64,000 nucleotides of DNA from contig OY754475.1 in the NCBI GenBank assembly GCA_963575645.1, positions 20,436,509 through 20,500,508 on the forward strand, in the 5' to 3' direction. The notes under the pieces are model-generated. The model made no database searches and was not told where the DNA came from. It saw only the letters and a list, made by a program, of their open reading frames with translations. Within the stretch, counting starts at the first letter, position 1, and each line of letters opens with the position of its first letter. Of this stretch, positions 11,739-24,239 are shown piece by piece. A program made the position numbers and the translations under genes. The stretch is from Xanthostigma xanthostigma. Lineage: Eukaryota; Arthropoda; Insecta; Raphidioptera; Raphidiidae.

Positions 11739-13610
11739 TTAATTTGGTTTCTCACCAGTATGTATGCGCTCATGTATTCTCAAAATGTCTGATCTACTGA
11801 AACACTTATTACAAACGTCACATTGATACGGTTTCTCACCAGTATGTACGCGTTGGTGATATTTCAAATGTGCTGATTCTCTAAAACACTTATGACAAAT
11901 GTCACATTGATATGGTTTCTCACCAGTATGAATACGCTGATGTCTCGCCATAGAACCATGTGTCGCGAAACATTTATTACAAACGTCACATCGATAGGGC
12001 GTCTCACCAGTATGTACAAGTTGATGTTTTTTCAAATAACCTGAGTCGCTGAAACTTTTATTACATACGTCACATAGATAGGGCGTCTCACCAGTATGTA
12101 GACGCTGATGCTTTTTTAAATTACGTGATTCGCTGAAACACATATTACAAACGTCACACTGGTATGGCTTCTCACCAGTATGTATGCGCTGATGTTTTTG
12201 CAAATCAATTGATCGAGTGAAACCCTTTTTACAAACGTCACACTGATATGGCTTCTCATCAGTATGTAACAGTTGGTGATTTTTCAAATGTTGTGATTGG
12301 GTAAAACACTTATTACAAACATCACACTGGTATGGTTTCTCACCAGTATGCACTCGTCGATGTTTTGCCAAATTACGTGCGTCGCTGAAACTCTTATTAC
12401 ATACGTCACACTGGTATAACCTCTTTCCAGTATGTCCACATTTGTGAAAATTTAATTTACTCAAAAAAGCAAATCCTTTATTACAGAGTTCACATTTATA
12501 TTTTAGAAATATTTTCGAAGTATTTTTGGTTCCATCATCACGTTTCGTAAAATTTTCTGTTAAATCAGGACGGGGCGTGAAGTTATGCGATTGTTTTTCG
12601 ATTTCTGATATTTTTGGCTCGACTTTAATTCCTTGGCCACCATCAGATGAAGTGTCTAATAAATGAGCAGTGCATTCCATTGTAATTGAATTAACATCTG
12701 TGGGTTCTTCTTTAATTTTACAGCTATCTTTACTGCCATCACTCCCAGATAAAATAGCCATTGAGTTATCAATGCATTCCGTTGAAATTGATGAATAATC
12801 GTCTATCGGTTCTTCTTTAATTTCAGATTTCAAATAGATTTCCTCGTTTCTTTTGTATACTGAAGTAATATTTGAAGGTATATCTTCTTGCAAGTTGACA
12901 TTAATATCAGACTCGTCTTGAAATTCTGAAGGTTCACGTTTTATCTTGATATCTGTACTAGTGTTATGAATTAAAGAATCCTCAGACGACCCCTGAATGG
13001 AACCTTCAACCCTGATTTGTTTGTTAGAAGTTCGTTGTCGCTGTAGATAGCGTTGCAGTGTCTGGTCAGACTGCACTATTTGCTGCTGGAACTGGTGGCT
13101 TTTCTCCAATTGAGTGTTGCATGAATTGCAAATTAAATTTGGCATCTCATCGCATCTCATTATCTAAGAATCGGAAATATATTTGTAAAATAATTTATTC
13201 AATTTTGTAAAACAAAAGAGTATGATAATAAGCACATATTTTTAGCCTAACGAACTATTCTATTCACTCACGACAAGCATAATTTATTGTTTAAAATTTG
13301 AAAAAATCTTTACATAATACAAAAAAATCAGAGTGCATTATTTATTTATTTTTTGGTAATAATACATTTTTGGGTACTAAAGTTTTCGTAAAAATAAGAA
13401 TTAACTGTACATTATACTATGATGATTTTTGTAATTGATAAATATTTAAAAGTGATTTACCTGAACCGGAGCACACTTCATAATGGCATTGACTACTTTG
13501 TCCATCATTACTGTGGAAAATGCAAATATATCTAACGTCGCAACGCCTTTTGACAAACACAGTCTACACGTTGTACTTAAATCGAACGTACTTGCTGATA
13601 CTTCTTCCAT
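11739..13610 (-). CDS. ZAD5: ZAD-domain C2H2 zinc-finger protein, 9 fingers
   Basis: Exon 1 is 13610-13461 (MEEVSASTFD, CRLC) and exon 2 is 13163-11739 (IMRCDEMPNL, CNSCN), about 524 aa, with a 297-nt intron. Here the last ZAD cysteine is followed by N instead of C. The linker holds several lysine-glutamate motifs (IKREP, IKEEP twice, IKVEP) that fit sumoylation sites. Nine regular fingers run from about residue 272 to the end, nearly all joined by TGEKPYQC. It is the fullest member of the young ZAD5-8 group and a good reference for the changes seen in the others. The frame upstream of MEEV is open and similar in ZAD5-7, probably because the 5' UTRs were duplicated too. Confidence 0.92.
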
Positions 13611-13912
13611 TTTGTGAATTTTAGGCTTCCACTTCGAGTCAGAATTTACTGACGGCAATAGAAAAAAAAGTGCCATTGAACACTGTCCTGTACTCCGGGT
13701 GGCACACTTAAAAGGGATTTACAAAAGAAAAAAATACAGTTGAAAAACATATTAATGTTACTTTATTTTTTATTAATCTTAATATAAAACATTTGTCCTG
13801 ATAAAAATAATTTTATATAATTTTATATTTTATAATTTTAACTTCATGGCCAATACTATAACACTGACGAGTGTTTGTCAAATAGAATAAATTACCTTAT
13901 TACAAGTGATAT
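13611..13912. other. Short intergenic spacer ZAD5-ZAD6
   Basis: About 300 bp shared, with small differences, with the spacers between ZAD6/7 and ZAD7/8. It is part of the unit that was tandemly duplicated with the genes. No separate feature is seen. Confidence 0.6.
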
Positions 13913-15642
13913 TTATGGTTTCTCACCAAAATGTACGCTAAGATGTTTTTTCAAAGAAACTGATTTGCTGAAACATTTATTACATACGTCACATTGATAC
14001 GGCTTCTCACCAGTATGTACACGTTTATGTCTTTTCAAAGCACCCGATTCGCTGAAACACTTTTTACAGACGTCACATTGATATGGTTTCTCACCAGTAT
14101 GAATACGCTGATGTCTTTCCATAGAACCATGTGTCGCGAAACATTTATTACAAACATCGCATCGATAGGGCGTCTCACCACTATGTACAAGTTGGTGTTT
14201 TTTCAAATAGCTTGAGTCGCTGAAACTCTTATTACATACGTCACATAGATAGGGCGTCTCACCAGTATGTATTCGTTGATGTTTTTTCAAACTACGTGAT
14301 TCTCTGAAACACATATTACAAACGTCACACTGGTATGGCGTCTCACCAGTATGTATGCGCTGATGTTTTTGCAAATCAGTTGATTGAGTGAAACCCTTTT
14401 TACAAACCACACACTGATATGGCATCTGAGCAGTATGTAAGTGTTGGTGATTTTTCAAATGTTGTGATTGCCTAAAACACTTATTACAAACGTCACACTT
14501 GTATGGTTTATCACCAGTATGCACGCGCTGATGTCTTCTTAAAACACCCGATTCGCTGAAACACTTATTACATACGTCACACTGGTATAACCTCTCTCCA
14601 GTATGTTTACGTTTGTGAAAATTTAATTTACACAAAAAAGCAAATTCTTTATTACAGAGTTCACATTTATATTTTTGAAGTATTTTCGAAGTATTTTTGG
14701 TTTCATCATCACGTTTAGTAAAATTTTTTGTTAAATCAGGACGAGGCGTGAAGTTATGCGATTGTTTATCAATTTCTGAGTTTTTTGACTCAACTTCAAT
14801 TCCGTGACCACCCTCAGCTGAAGTGTCTATCAAATTAGCAGTGCAATCCATTCCATTCCATTCTATGGGTTCTTCTTTAATTTCAGATTTCAAATAGATT
14901 TCCTCGTTTCTTTTGTATACTGAAGGATAATTTGAAGGTATATCTTCTTTCAAGTTCACATTAATTTCAGACACGTCTTGAAATTCTGAAGGTTCACGTT
15001 TTATCTTGATATCTGTACTAGTATTATGAATTACAGAAACTTCAGACGGTCCTTGATTGGAGCATTCAACCTTGATTTGTTTGTAAGTAGTTCGACGTTG
15101 TTGTAGATAGCTTCGTAGTGTTTGATCAGACTGCACTATTTGTTTTTGGAAATTGTGGCTTTTCTCCAGTTGAGTGTTGCATGAATTGCAAATTAAATTT
15201 GGCATCTCATCGCATCTCGCTATCTAAGAATCGGAAATATATTTGTAAAATAATTCATGCAATTTTGTAAAACAAAAGAGGTATGATAATAAGCACATAT
15301 TTTTAGTAATCCTAACGACCTATTTTATTCACTCACGACAAATATAATTTATTGTTTAAAATTTGAAAAAATCTTAACAAAAAAACAAATTAATGCTTTT
15401 GGGCACAGAAGTTTTCGTAAAAATAAGAGTTAACTGTACATTATTAAACTATGATGATTTTTGTAATATATAAACATTTAAAAGTGATTTACCTGAATCG
15501 GAGCACACTTCATAATGGCATTGGCTACTTTTTCCGTCATTGCTGTGGAAAATGCAAATATATCTAACGTCGCAACGCCTTTTGACAAACACAGTCTACA
15601 CGTTGTACTTAAATCAAACGTATTTGCCGATACTTCTTCCAT
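13913..15642 (-). CDS. ZAD6: ZAD-domain C2H2 zinc-finger protein, 9 fingers
   Basis: Exon 1 is 15642-15493 (MEEVSANTFD) and exon 2 is 15223-13913 (IARCDEMPNL), about 486 aa, with a 269-nt intron. It is a close paralogue of ZAD5 with the same finger order (helix regions LCKL, SGVL, SQHL, STDL, SRSL, SSYL, HGSM, SGAL, SVSL). It lacks about 35-40 linker residues present in ZAD5, including one IKEEP repeat, so the linker ends IKEEPIEWNGMDCTANL. Several finger linkers read TGETP rather than TGEKP. Confidence 0.92.
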
Positions 15643-16540
15643 TTTGTGAATTTTAGTCTTCCACTTCGAGTCAGAATTTACTGACAACAATAGAAAAAAC
15701 TGTTGTTGATCCTGTACCCCGGGTGGCACGATAAAAGGGATTTACAAAAGAAAAAAAATACAGTTGAATAACATATTAATGTTACTTTATTTTTTATTAA
15801 TCTTAATATAAAACATTTGTCCTAATAAAAATAATTCATCATTACTAGGACGAAAATATTCTGCCAAGAAAGAACTCAAACTTTTATCTTTATGGCCAAT
15901 ACTATACCACTGACGAGTGTTTTTGAAATATATGGAGGGTAGAGGTTAAGGAGAACCATCTCTGTGTACGAAAAAGTGTCCGTCAAAAAGCCGTAAATTA
16001 GGAGACCGCCACTGTTGCAAAAGGGTAAATTTTAAAGTATGGAATTATATAAGTTTAAAAGCGTTAATTGAATAAATATTTTGTAAAAAGTTATTTTACA
16101 TACTGTTGGCTGGAAAAAGGACACAGACTGAGGTGTATTATTTTTCATTTTACACTCACTTGGGCAACTTTTCACAGCACAAATTTTTTTCATTGTTGTT
16201 CTATTATTTTAAAAAATTTTATAAGAGTAAAAACTATAAAATGACTAATAAATTCTCACAGCAGTGTTATAAACTACTCTAATCATTACAAATACTAGAG
16301 ATACAAATACTAAATTTTCCAACTTAGAGCATTTCTTGTTTATAACTGTCATGAAGGGTAAACAACTGCAAAATTCATTTTATCCACAGATGCAGCGCTA
16401 GCGCCAGTCCGGACGATTTTTGAACTGTTATTCACTGCATTTTGATGGACACTTTTTCAACTTCTCCAATATAAGATTGTTCTCCTTACCTCCATCCTCC
16501 ATAGTCAAATAGAATAAATTACCTTATTACAATCGTGATA
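15643..16540. other. Intergenic region ZAD6-ZAD7, with an inserted MITE
   Basis: The duplicated spacer is interrupted by the element at 15933-16501. No gene is seen. Confidence 0.6.
15933..16501. mobile_element. MITE of about 570 bp with about 60-bp terminal inverted repeats, TA-flanked
   Basis: The left end 'tggagggtagaggttaagga' and the right end 'tccttacctccatcctcca' are imperfect inverted repeats. The match runs inward to 'aaaaagtgtccgtcaaaa' versus 'ttttgatggacacttttt'. TA stands on both sides. The spacers of ZAD5/6 and ZAD8 carry the same flanking sequence (gacgagtgtttgtcaaa) without the element, so the insertion came after the gene duplication. Internal sequence is non-coding. Confidence 0.8.
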
Positions 16541-18384
16541 TTAATATAGTTTCTCACCAGTATATACGCAATTATGTTTTTTCAAAGAAGCTGATTTGCT
16601 AAAACACTTATTACAAACGTCACATCGATACGGCTTCTCACCAGTATGTACACGTTGATGTCTTTTCAAACTACCTAATTCGCTGAAACTCTTATTACAT
16701 ACGTCACATCGATAGGGCGTCTCACCAGTATGTAGACGCTGATGTTTTTTCAAATTACGTGATTCTCTGAAACACATATTACAAACGTCACACTGGTATG
16801 GTTTCTCACCAGTATGTATGCGCTGATGGTTTTGCAAATCAATTGATCGAGTGAAACCCTTTTTACAAACGTCACACTGATATGGCTTCTCATCAGTATG
16901 TAAGTGTCGATGATTTTTCAAATGTTGTGATTGGCTAAAACACTTATTACAAACGTCACATTGATATGGCCTCTCACCAGTATGTATACGTTGGTGTTTT
17001 TTCAAATGAACCAATTGACTGAAACATTTATTGCAAACGTCACATTGATACGGCTTCTCACCAGTATGTACACGCTGATGTTTTTTCAAATAACGCGATT
17101 CTCTGAAACACATATTACAAACGTCACACTGGAATGGCTTCTCACCAGTATGTAGGCGCTTATGTTTTTGCAAATCAAATGATCGAGTGAAACCCTTTTT
17201 ACAAACGTCACACTGATATGGCTTTTCATCAGTATGTAAGTGTTGGTGATTTTTCAAATGTTGTGATTGGCTAAAACACTTATTACAAACGTCACATTGA
17301 TATGGTTTCTCACCAGTATGCACTGTTAATTCAGAACGGGGCGTGAAGTTATGCGATTGTTGTTCGATTTCTGAATTTTTTGACTCGACTTCTATTCCTT
17401 GGCCCCCCTCAGATAAAGTGTCTATTAAATTAGCAGTGCATAACATTGTAATTGAATTAACATATGTGGGTTCTTCTTTAATTTTACAGCTATCTTTACT
17501 GCCATCACTCCCAGATAAAATAGCCATTGAGTTATCAATGCATTCCGTTGGAATTGATGAATAATCGTCTATCGGTTCTTCTTTAATTTCAGATTTCAAA
17601 TAGATTTCCTCGTTTCTTTTGTATACTGAAGTATAATTTGAAGGTATATCTTCTTGTAAGTTGACATTAATATCAGACACGTCTTGAAATTCTGAAGGTT
17701 CGCGTTTTATCTTGATATCTGTACTAGAATTATGAATTAAAAAATCCTCAGACGACCCCTGAATGGAACATTCAACCCTGATTTGTTTGTTAGAAGTTCG
17801 TAGTTGCTGTAGATAATGTTGCAGTGTCTGGTCAGACTGCACTATTTGCTTCTGGAACTGGTGGCTTTTCTCCAGTTGAGTGTTGCATGAATTGCAAATT
17901 AAATTTGGCATCTTATCGCTACTCGTTATCTAAGAATCAGAAATATAAGTACTTATAAAATAATTTATGCTATTTTATGAAACAAAATAGTATAATAATA
18001 AGTACTTATTTTTAATAATGCTAACGACCTATTTTATTCACTCGTGACAAGCATAATTTATTGTTTAAAATTTGAGAAAATCTTCACATAATACAAAAAA
18101 ATCAGAGTGCATTATTTATTTATTTTTTTTTTTGTAATAATACATTTTTGGGTACGAAAGTTTTCGTAAAAATAAGAATTGTACATTACACTATGATGAC
18201 TTTTGTAATATATAAACATTTAAAAGTGATTTACCTGAACCGGAGCACACTTCATAATGGCATTGACTACTTTGTCCATCATTGCTGTGGAAAATGCAAA
18301 TATATCTAACGTCGCAACGCCTTTTGACAAACACAGTCTACACGTTGTACTTAAATCGAACGTATTTCCCGATACTTCTTCCAT
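16541..18384 (-). CDS. ZAD7: ZAD-domain C2H2 zinc-finger protein with rearranged finger array
   Basis: Exon 1 is 18384-18235 (MEEVSGNTFD) and exon 2 is 17929-16541 (ITSSDKMPNL), about 512 aa, with a 305-nt intron. The linker matches ZAD5 up to NFTPRSELT and then jumps straight into [10 protein letters not shown]. About 65-70 residues, including the first two fingers of ZAD5, are missing in frame. In compensation a three-finger block (SQSQHL, TRSFDL, RESRYL) is present again as fingers 5-7 (SQSQHL, TRSIDL, RESRNL). The ninth finger has lost its final histidine (HNCVYTGEKLY), so eight complete fingers remain. All changes keep the frame open. Confidence 0.92.
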
Positions 18385-18809
18385 TTTGTGAATTTTTGGC
18401 TTCCACTTCGAGTCAAAATTTACTGACAGCAATAGAAAAAAAATGTCTGAACACTGTCCTGTACTCCGGGTGGCACACTTAAAAAGGATTTACAAATGAA
18501 AAAAATACAGTTGGAAAACATATTAATGTTACTTTATTTTTTATAAATCTTAATATAAATCATTTGTCCTGATAAAAATAATTCATAATTGCTAGGATGA
18601 AAATATTCTGCCAAGAATCTCTTCTCTATGGCCAAGAAAGAACTCAAACTTTTATCTTCACTATACCACTGACGAGTGTTTGTCAAAGAGAATAAATTAC
18701 CTTATTACAAACGTGATATTAATATGGTTTCTCACCAGTATGTATGCACTGATGTTTTTTCATAGTACTAGATTCTTTAAAACTCTTATTACATACCGCC
18801 TAACTTATA
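18385..18809. other. Spacer ZAD7-ZAD8, including the decayed last finger of ZAD8
   Basis: Positions 18719-18809 still read, on the minus strand and in another frame, VCNKSFKESSTMKKH followed by a histidine, TGEKPY and a stop at the place where the paralogues stop. The rest is the duplicated spacer, with no other gene. Confidence 0.7.
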
Positions 18810-20512
18810 TCACTTCTCACGAGTATGTACACGTTGATGTTTTTTCAAATGAACCAACTGACTGAAACTTTTATTACAAACGTCACACTGATACGACTTC
18901 TCACCAGTATGTATCCGCTGGTGTTTTTTCATATTACCTAATTCGCTAAAACTCTTATTACAAACGTCACACTGGTATGACTTCTCCCCAGTATGCACAC
19001 GATGATGAGTCTTCAATAGACTCAACTGCCTGAAACTCTTATTGCAAATGTTACACTGATATGGCTTCTCTCCAGTATGTATACGTTGGTGTTTTTTCAA
19101 AGTATCTAAAATACTGAAACACTTATTACAAACGTCACACTGATATGGCTTCTCACCAGTATGTACGCGTTGGTGTGTTTTCAAAGTATCTAAAATACTG
19201 AAGCACTTATTACAAACGTCACACTTAAATGGTTTCTCACCAGTATGTATACGCTGATGTTTTTTCAAATTACTTGATTCGGCGAAACTCTTATTACAAA
19301 TTTCACAATGATATAACTTCTCTCCAGTATGTCTACGTTTGTGAATATTAAAATGACTTAGAAAATTAAACTGTTTATTACAAAGATCGCACTTATATTT
19401 TTGAAGCATTCCCGGAATATTTTTGGCTCCACCTTCAGGTTTAGTAAAATTTTCTGTTAAATCAGGACGGCGCGTACAGTTATGCGATTGTTGTGCGATT
19501 TCTGAATTTTTTGGCTCGACTTCAATTCCTTGGCCACCCTTAGATGAAGTGTCTATTAAATTAGCAGTGCATTCCATTGTAATTGAATTAACATCTGTGG
19601 GTTCTTCTTTAATTTTACAGCTGGCTTTACTGCCATCACTCCCAGATAAAATAGCCATTGCGTTATCAATGCATTCCGTTGAAATTGATGAATAATCGTC
19701 TATCGGTTCTTCTTTAATTTCAGATTTCAAATAGATTTCTTCGTTTCTTTTGTATACTGAAGTATAATTTGAAGGTATATCTTCTTGCAAGTTGACATTT
19801 ATATCAGACACGTTTTGAAATTCTGAAGATTCGCGTTTTATCTTGATATCTGTACTAGTATTATGAATTACAGAAACTTCAGACGGTCCCTGATTGGAAC
19901 ATTCAACCTTGATTTGTTTGTTAGTAGTTCGACGTTGTTGTAGATAGCGTCGCAGTGTCTGGTCAGACTGCACTATTTGCTTCTGGAACTGGTGGCTTTT
20001 CTCCAGTTGTGTGTTGCATGAATTGCAGATTAAATTTGGCAGCTCATCGCATCTCGTTATCTAAAAATCGGAAATATATTTGTAAAATTATTTATGCTAT
20101 TTTGTAAAATAAAAGCGTATGATAATTGTGATTCTAACAATCTATTTTATTCACTCACGAAAACTGTAATTTTTTTATTTTTTCTAAATTTGACTAATCT
20201 TGACATAATCCAAAAATAAAAATATTAGAGTGCATTTTTCATGGGTTGTACTAATAATGCTTTTTTGGGCAAAAATAAGAATTAACTGTGCATTATTGAA
20301 TTATGGTGATTTTTGTTATATACCAGACATTGTAAAAAGCAAACTATTTAAAAGCGACCTACGTGAACCGGAGCACACTCCATAATGGCATCGGCTACTT
20401 TGTTCTTCATCGCTTTTGAAAAGGCAAATATATCTAACGTCGCAACGCCTCTCGACAAACACAATCTACACGTTGTACTTAAATCGAACAAATTTGCCGA
20501 TACTTCATCCAT
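18810..20512 (-). CDS. ZAD8: ZAD-domain C2H2 zinc-finger protein, C-terminally truncated (7 fingers)
   Basis: Exon 1 is 20512-20363 (MDEVSANLFD) and exon 2 is 20060-18810 (ITRCDELPNL), about 466 aa, with a 302-nt intron (donor GTAGGT, slightly unusual for the set). The frame runs through the ZAD second half with no ATG, so it depends on splicing to exon 1. Seven fingers follow the IKEEP-rich linker. Two of them (SILDTLKTH and SILDTLKKH) are adjacent near-copies. The protein ends VHTREK at a TGA. Directly downstream lie the remains of an eighth finger, shifted in frame. The gene is probably still functional but shortened. Confidence 0.88.
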
Positions 20513-21129
20513 TGTGTGAATTATGGCTAAATCTATCTTTTCGCACGGTGGAGCAAATTTAATTTTTCGGACTGACAATTGTAAGGGAAGTGTTTGCAAT
20601 GTACAGATAGCGTATACATTATAAAAACCAGATGAGATGGCGTCGTGGTACAACTCTCGCTTTGTAAATAAATAACGCATTAATTAATTAAATAAAATAT
20701 TAATATTGAATATTTCCAGCGAATTGCTTTAAATTTTCTGCATAGAAGTTTTACTTCTGTAGTGTGTAGTGTAAAATACGGTCTCCTTTTTTTTGTTATT
20801 TTCACATAAATTGTATTTTCCTGCATCACTCTTCTTACTGCGTTCCAGTGCAAGACTGCTTTGTATCGTATTATACAATAATTTTTGGTCTAGATATCAG
20901 ATTAAGTTGTTTTTTTAATTTACAATTAGATAAAAATAAAGTCAGTTCTATTTTATTTGTATTGAATTTTTTAAATTACAAGGTTACAATTTACATTAAT
21001 TGTTAGAATCAAACACTAAACATTATTAATTTAAACATTAATTTGATATTTATTTTTTCTTGTTAGTGTGAAAAGCTATGTGCAATTTTACATTTATGGT
21101 CTTTCAAAAGTAGCGTGTCCAGTTTCATT
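20513..21129. other. Intergenic region ZAD8-ZAD9
   Basis: AT-rich. The part next to 21129 may be the decayed C-terminal finger of ZAD9 (the minus strand reads LLKDHKCKIAHS after the stop). No other feature is seen. Confidence 0.5.
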
Positions 21130-23355
21130 TCACTGAAACGAATTCTCCCCTGTATGAACTCCTTTATGTACTGTCAAATGAACCAACTGAGAATAACTTT
21201 TATCACAAAGGTCACACTGAAATTGGTTCTTGTCGGCGTGTACCAGTTTGTGTCTTTTTAAAACGCACGCGGACGTGAAACCTTTATAGCACACGTCGCA
21301 CCGAAACGGTTTCTCCCCAGTGTGTTTGAGTTTGTGTGTTTTCAGATGCGATATTTGCGTGAAGCACTCGTTGCAAACGTCACATCGGTACGGTTTCTCA
21401 CCAGTGTGTATAAACATGTGTTTCTTCAAGTTGGAAGTCTGCGAATACCCTTTATTGCAGTAAGAACATCGGTACCGTTTCTCGGGTGAATGAATCAGTT
21501 TATGGGTCTTCAATCCTATTGGTTTAGCGAAACTCTTGTTGCAAACGTCACACTTGTACGGCTTAATCGTTTTATCCAATTTTTCTCCTTCGTGTAGCAG
21601 TTTGTGCGTCTTCAAACCGCATTGCGTGAAGCATTTGCCGCAAACGTCACACTGGTAAGGTCTCTTACCGGTGTGACTTCGCATATGGGTTCTGACGTGA
21701 TCTTCTCTGCTGAAACACTTACTGCAAATGGTGCATTTAAAAGGTTTCACGCCGGTATGTAGACGTTTATGCGTTCGCAAATTATCTTCTCGACCAAAAC
21801 ACTTGCCGCAAGCGTCGCACTGGAACGGTTTTGCGCCGGTATGAATTCGTTTGTGTACTTTCAAATGCTTAGCTTGCGTGAAGATCTTGTTGCATATTTC
21901 GCAGTGTAATATTTTTTTCTCTTTTGATGTTTTATTGAAAGTAGTACTGCCGTCACCGGTAGATGGCGCTGAACTTGTCGTGTCGACTGTCTCTTGTTTT
22001 ACAGCACTTAGAGGAAGATTGTTGAACGTTTCTTCGAAATGTGTTTTCACCAATTGTTCGGGGTATTCGCATTTTAGTATGAGGCTTGAATTGAAATTGG
22101 CGCTTTCTTTGGTTGAAGTTGGCGCCGGCGCAGCGTCCTGATCGACGCTTGTTTCATCCCAACTCCTGTTTGTGTCGTCATCGTCGATGCTGTCGTTTTT
22201 TACGGAGGTGCTGTCTTTTGGACTTTCGTATCCGGGGTCTAATTGTTGTAAATAGTTTTGCAGTGCTTTTTCCGACTGTAGTGCTTTGTTTAGAAAGAAC
22301 TGAACGCGGTCCAGTTCGACGTAACACAATTTGCAGATGACATTTGGTAGTTTTTCGTGTCTTATTCCGATCTATTAGAAAATTAATAAAAATATGTATT
22401 TCGATTTTTTCTTTAGCTCATCATTTTTAGAACGCAATTAGAGCTCATATTAATTTCTGATTGATCGTAAAAAAGACATTAACAATTAACGGTCAGTAAC
22501 ATAGTGTCCGCGGTGAGAGTTGAAGCCAGGCACGTCATCAATAATATGGTAGTGAACGCCTACTTGCCCGCAGACAGTGGCGTGTGGAATAAATTCGACA
22601 TATCCATTTATAGCGGTAGAATAAAAATAAACACTCAACACACATGGATCTCCGAAACAAGCAAGCAAGAAGGCGGGCGCAATGCGTTCACGTCACTATG
22701 ACGCGGTGGCTTCATCTTTCGCCGCAGCTATTCTACTAGCCGTTACCCGCGAATTTGTACGCGTCAATGTCGGTTTTGATAAAAGTCTTATCTTAAGTCG
22801 ATACTGTAAGTACCAGTATAATGCTGGTAGAAACCAAAAAATCTGCAAGCATGTTTTTTTTTGTTACCTCGTAAAAAACAGTATTCATATAGGTGAAGCC
22901 ACGCCCTAGCTTCTTCCAATTTGGATTATTACTATAACTAAAGTTTATCCTGTGCACGATTTTATAAATACACCATTTCTGAAGTAATACAACGTTTCAT
23001 CAACAAATTTACAATAATTGATAAATGAATTAATAGATATTGTTGATCGTAATCACGCAGTTAAAAAAATGTTGTTTTTTGCAAGCGTTTTGTTGTAGGT
23101 ATTCTCAACAAGCAAATAGAATTTAAATTAAAAAATCAGTGGTTGCGATCTTCCCCGTAATAAGTGATAGCAATATTTTTAAAATTGACAGCTAATATTA
23201 CTTACGCGTACGGGAGTGCACCTTTCAATAACGTCGACTATTCGCCCTCCGAGTTTTAGTGAAAGCGAAAATAGATCAATTAAATTAGTACTTTTTTTGA
23301 GGCACAATCGGCACAGTTTTGTGATGTCTCCACTGAAGATTGTACTTTCTTTCAT
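21130..23355 (-). CDS. ZAD9: ZAD-domain C2H2 zinc-finger protein, 9 fingers
   Basis: Exon 1 is 23355-23206 (MKESTIFSGD, CRLC) and exon 2 is 22371-21130 (IGIRHEKLPN, CKLC), about 463 aa. The 834-nt intron is the longest in the array because it contains dispersed-repeat sequence. Exon 1 is close to that of ZAD3/4. The linker has the same KCEYPEQLVKTHFEETF and VKQE module, here once only. The fingers follow ZAD1 in order (GREDN, SREDH, a short TQCGLKTH finger, a spacer EGEKLDKTIKP, then five more), so ZAD1 and ZAD9 share an ancestor. The protein stops after a partial linker (TGENSFQ). Weak similarity to a lost final finger remains downstream. Confidence 0.9.
22500..22930. repeat. Dispersed repeat inside the ZAD9 intron
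   Basis: This GC-richer block includes 'ctagccgttacccgcgaa' and 'ttgtacgcgtcaatgtcgg', of a type I recognise as common interspersed sequence in Lepidoptera. Open frames on both strands are short and look unselected. Boundaries are approximate, and the class (SINE or MITE) is not determined. Confidence 0.45.
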
Positions 23356-24239
23356 TTTGAAAAGAAATTTTCTCACTGTACTATAATTATGATGTTTTTT
23401 TAAACAGCAGTTTTGTGGACAAATCCACAATTAATTTTTTTGTTGTGAACTTAAAAGTTAATTGTGTTTTCGTACACTATTAACTGCAACAAATTACTGA
23501 CAGATTGAGGGTGACCACAAACTTAGAAAAGGCAGGAAATTTCGTATAGATCAGGAATACAAATATTAATTCAAATCAAAGGAATATAATTAACAAAAGA
23601 TGCATTTTCCAAGCTTATATTTGATTTCATTTATTAATTAGGGTCACGCTTTGTAATTCAGTTTTGAACTACTTCCACAATGCAGTATTTTCTTGTCTTC
23701 GATCTGATTTAAATTTGAGAAGAAGAAAGATTAGTTACAGTATGAAACACGTTTTAAAAAAATGGGTTTTTGTTACTAGAAAAGTCGAGGATTTTTCCCA
23801 ACTACAGTGGATTCACTAATTCGACACGTGTGTCGGATTAATTATTGGAAGGTTACAATATAAACTATGTTTTTTATTAGTAAACTAATGGCCCAGTTCG
23901 GTTTGCTCGATTTTGTAGATTGCCATCGTTTTTTCATCGATTTACATTGCAAAATTGGTCTCCACGCGATAATATATATAAGCCTAATGTCTAATCTAAA
24001 TATTGGTGAACAAATTTTTGAAAGTCATATGAAAATCAGCAAATTATAATATGTATCTCGAACGTAATAATATGACTCGAGTGACTGTTAAAACTCGCTG
24101 GCACTCGCTTTTCACATTTTGTTACTCACTCATATACGCTCTAGATACATAAACGTTTTAATTGTTTTATAAAATAAAAGTCGACAACACAAAATTCGTT
24201 TAAGTTTTTATTATATTTGCCAGCAAAGTTGTTACAATA
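23356..24239. other. Intergenic region ZAD9-ZAD10
   Basis: Contains copy 1 of a dispersed repeat (23862-24030). A following block (24045-24160, 'aactcgctggcactcgct') has a diverged relative at about 46985-47095. No gene is seen. Confidence 0.5.
23862..24030 (+). repeat. Dispersed repeat family, copy 1 of 3
   Basis: Shares 'gcaaaattggtctccacg' and, further on, 'taaatattggtgaa' with 27830-28030 and, in its first half, with 34610-34722. The family looks like a retroelement or SINE fragment widespread in Lepidoptera. Confidence 0.6.
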
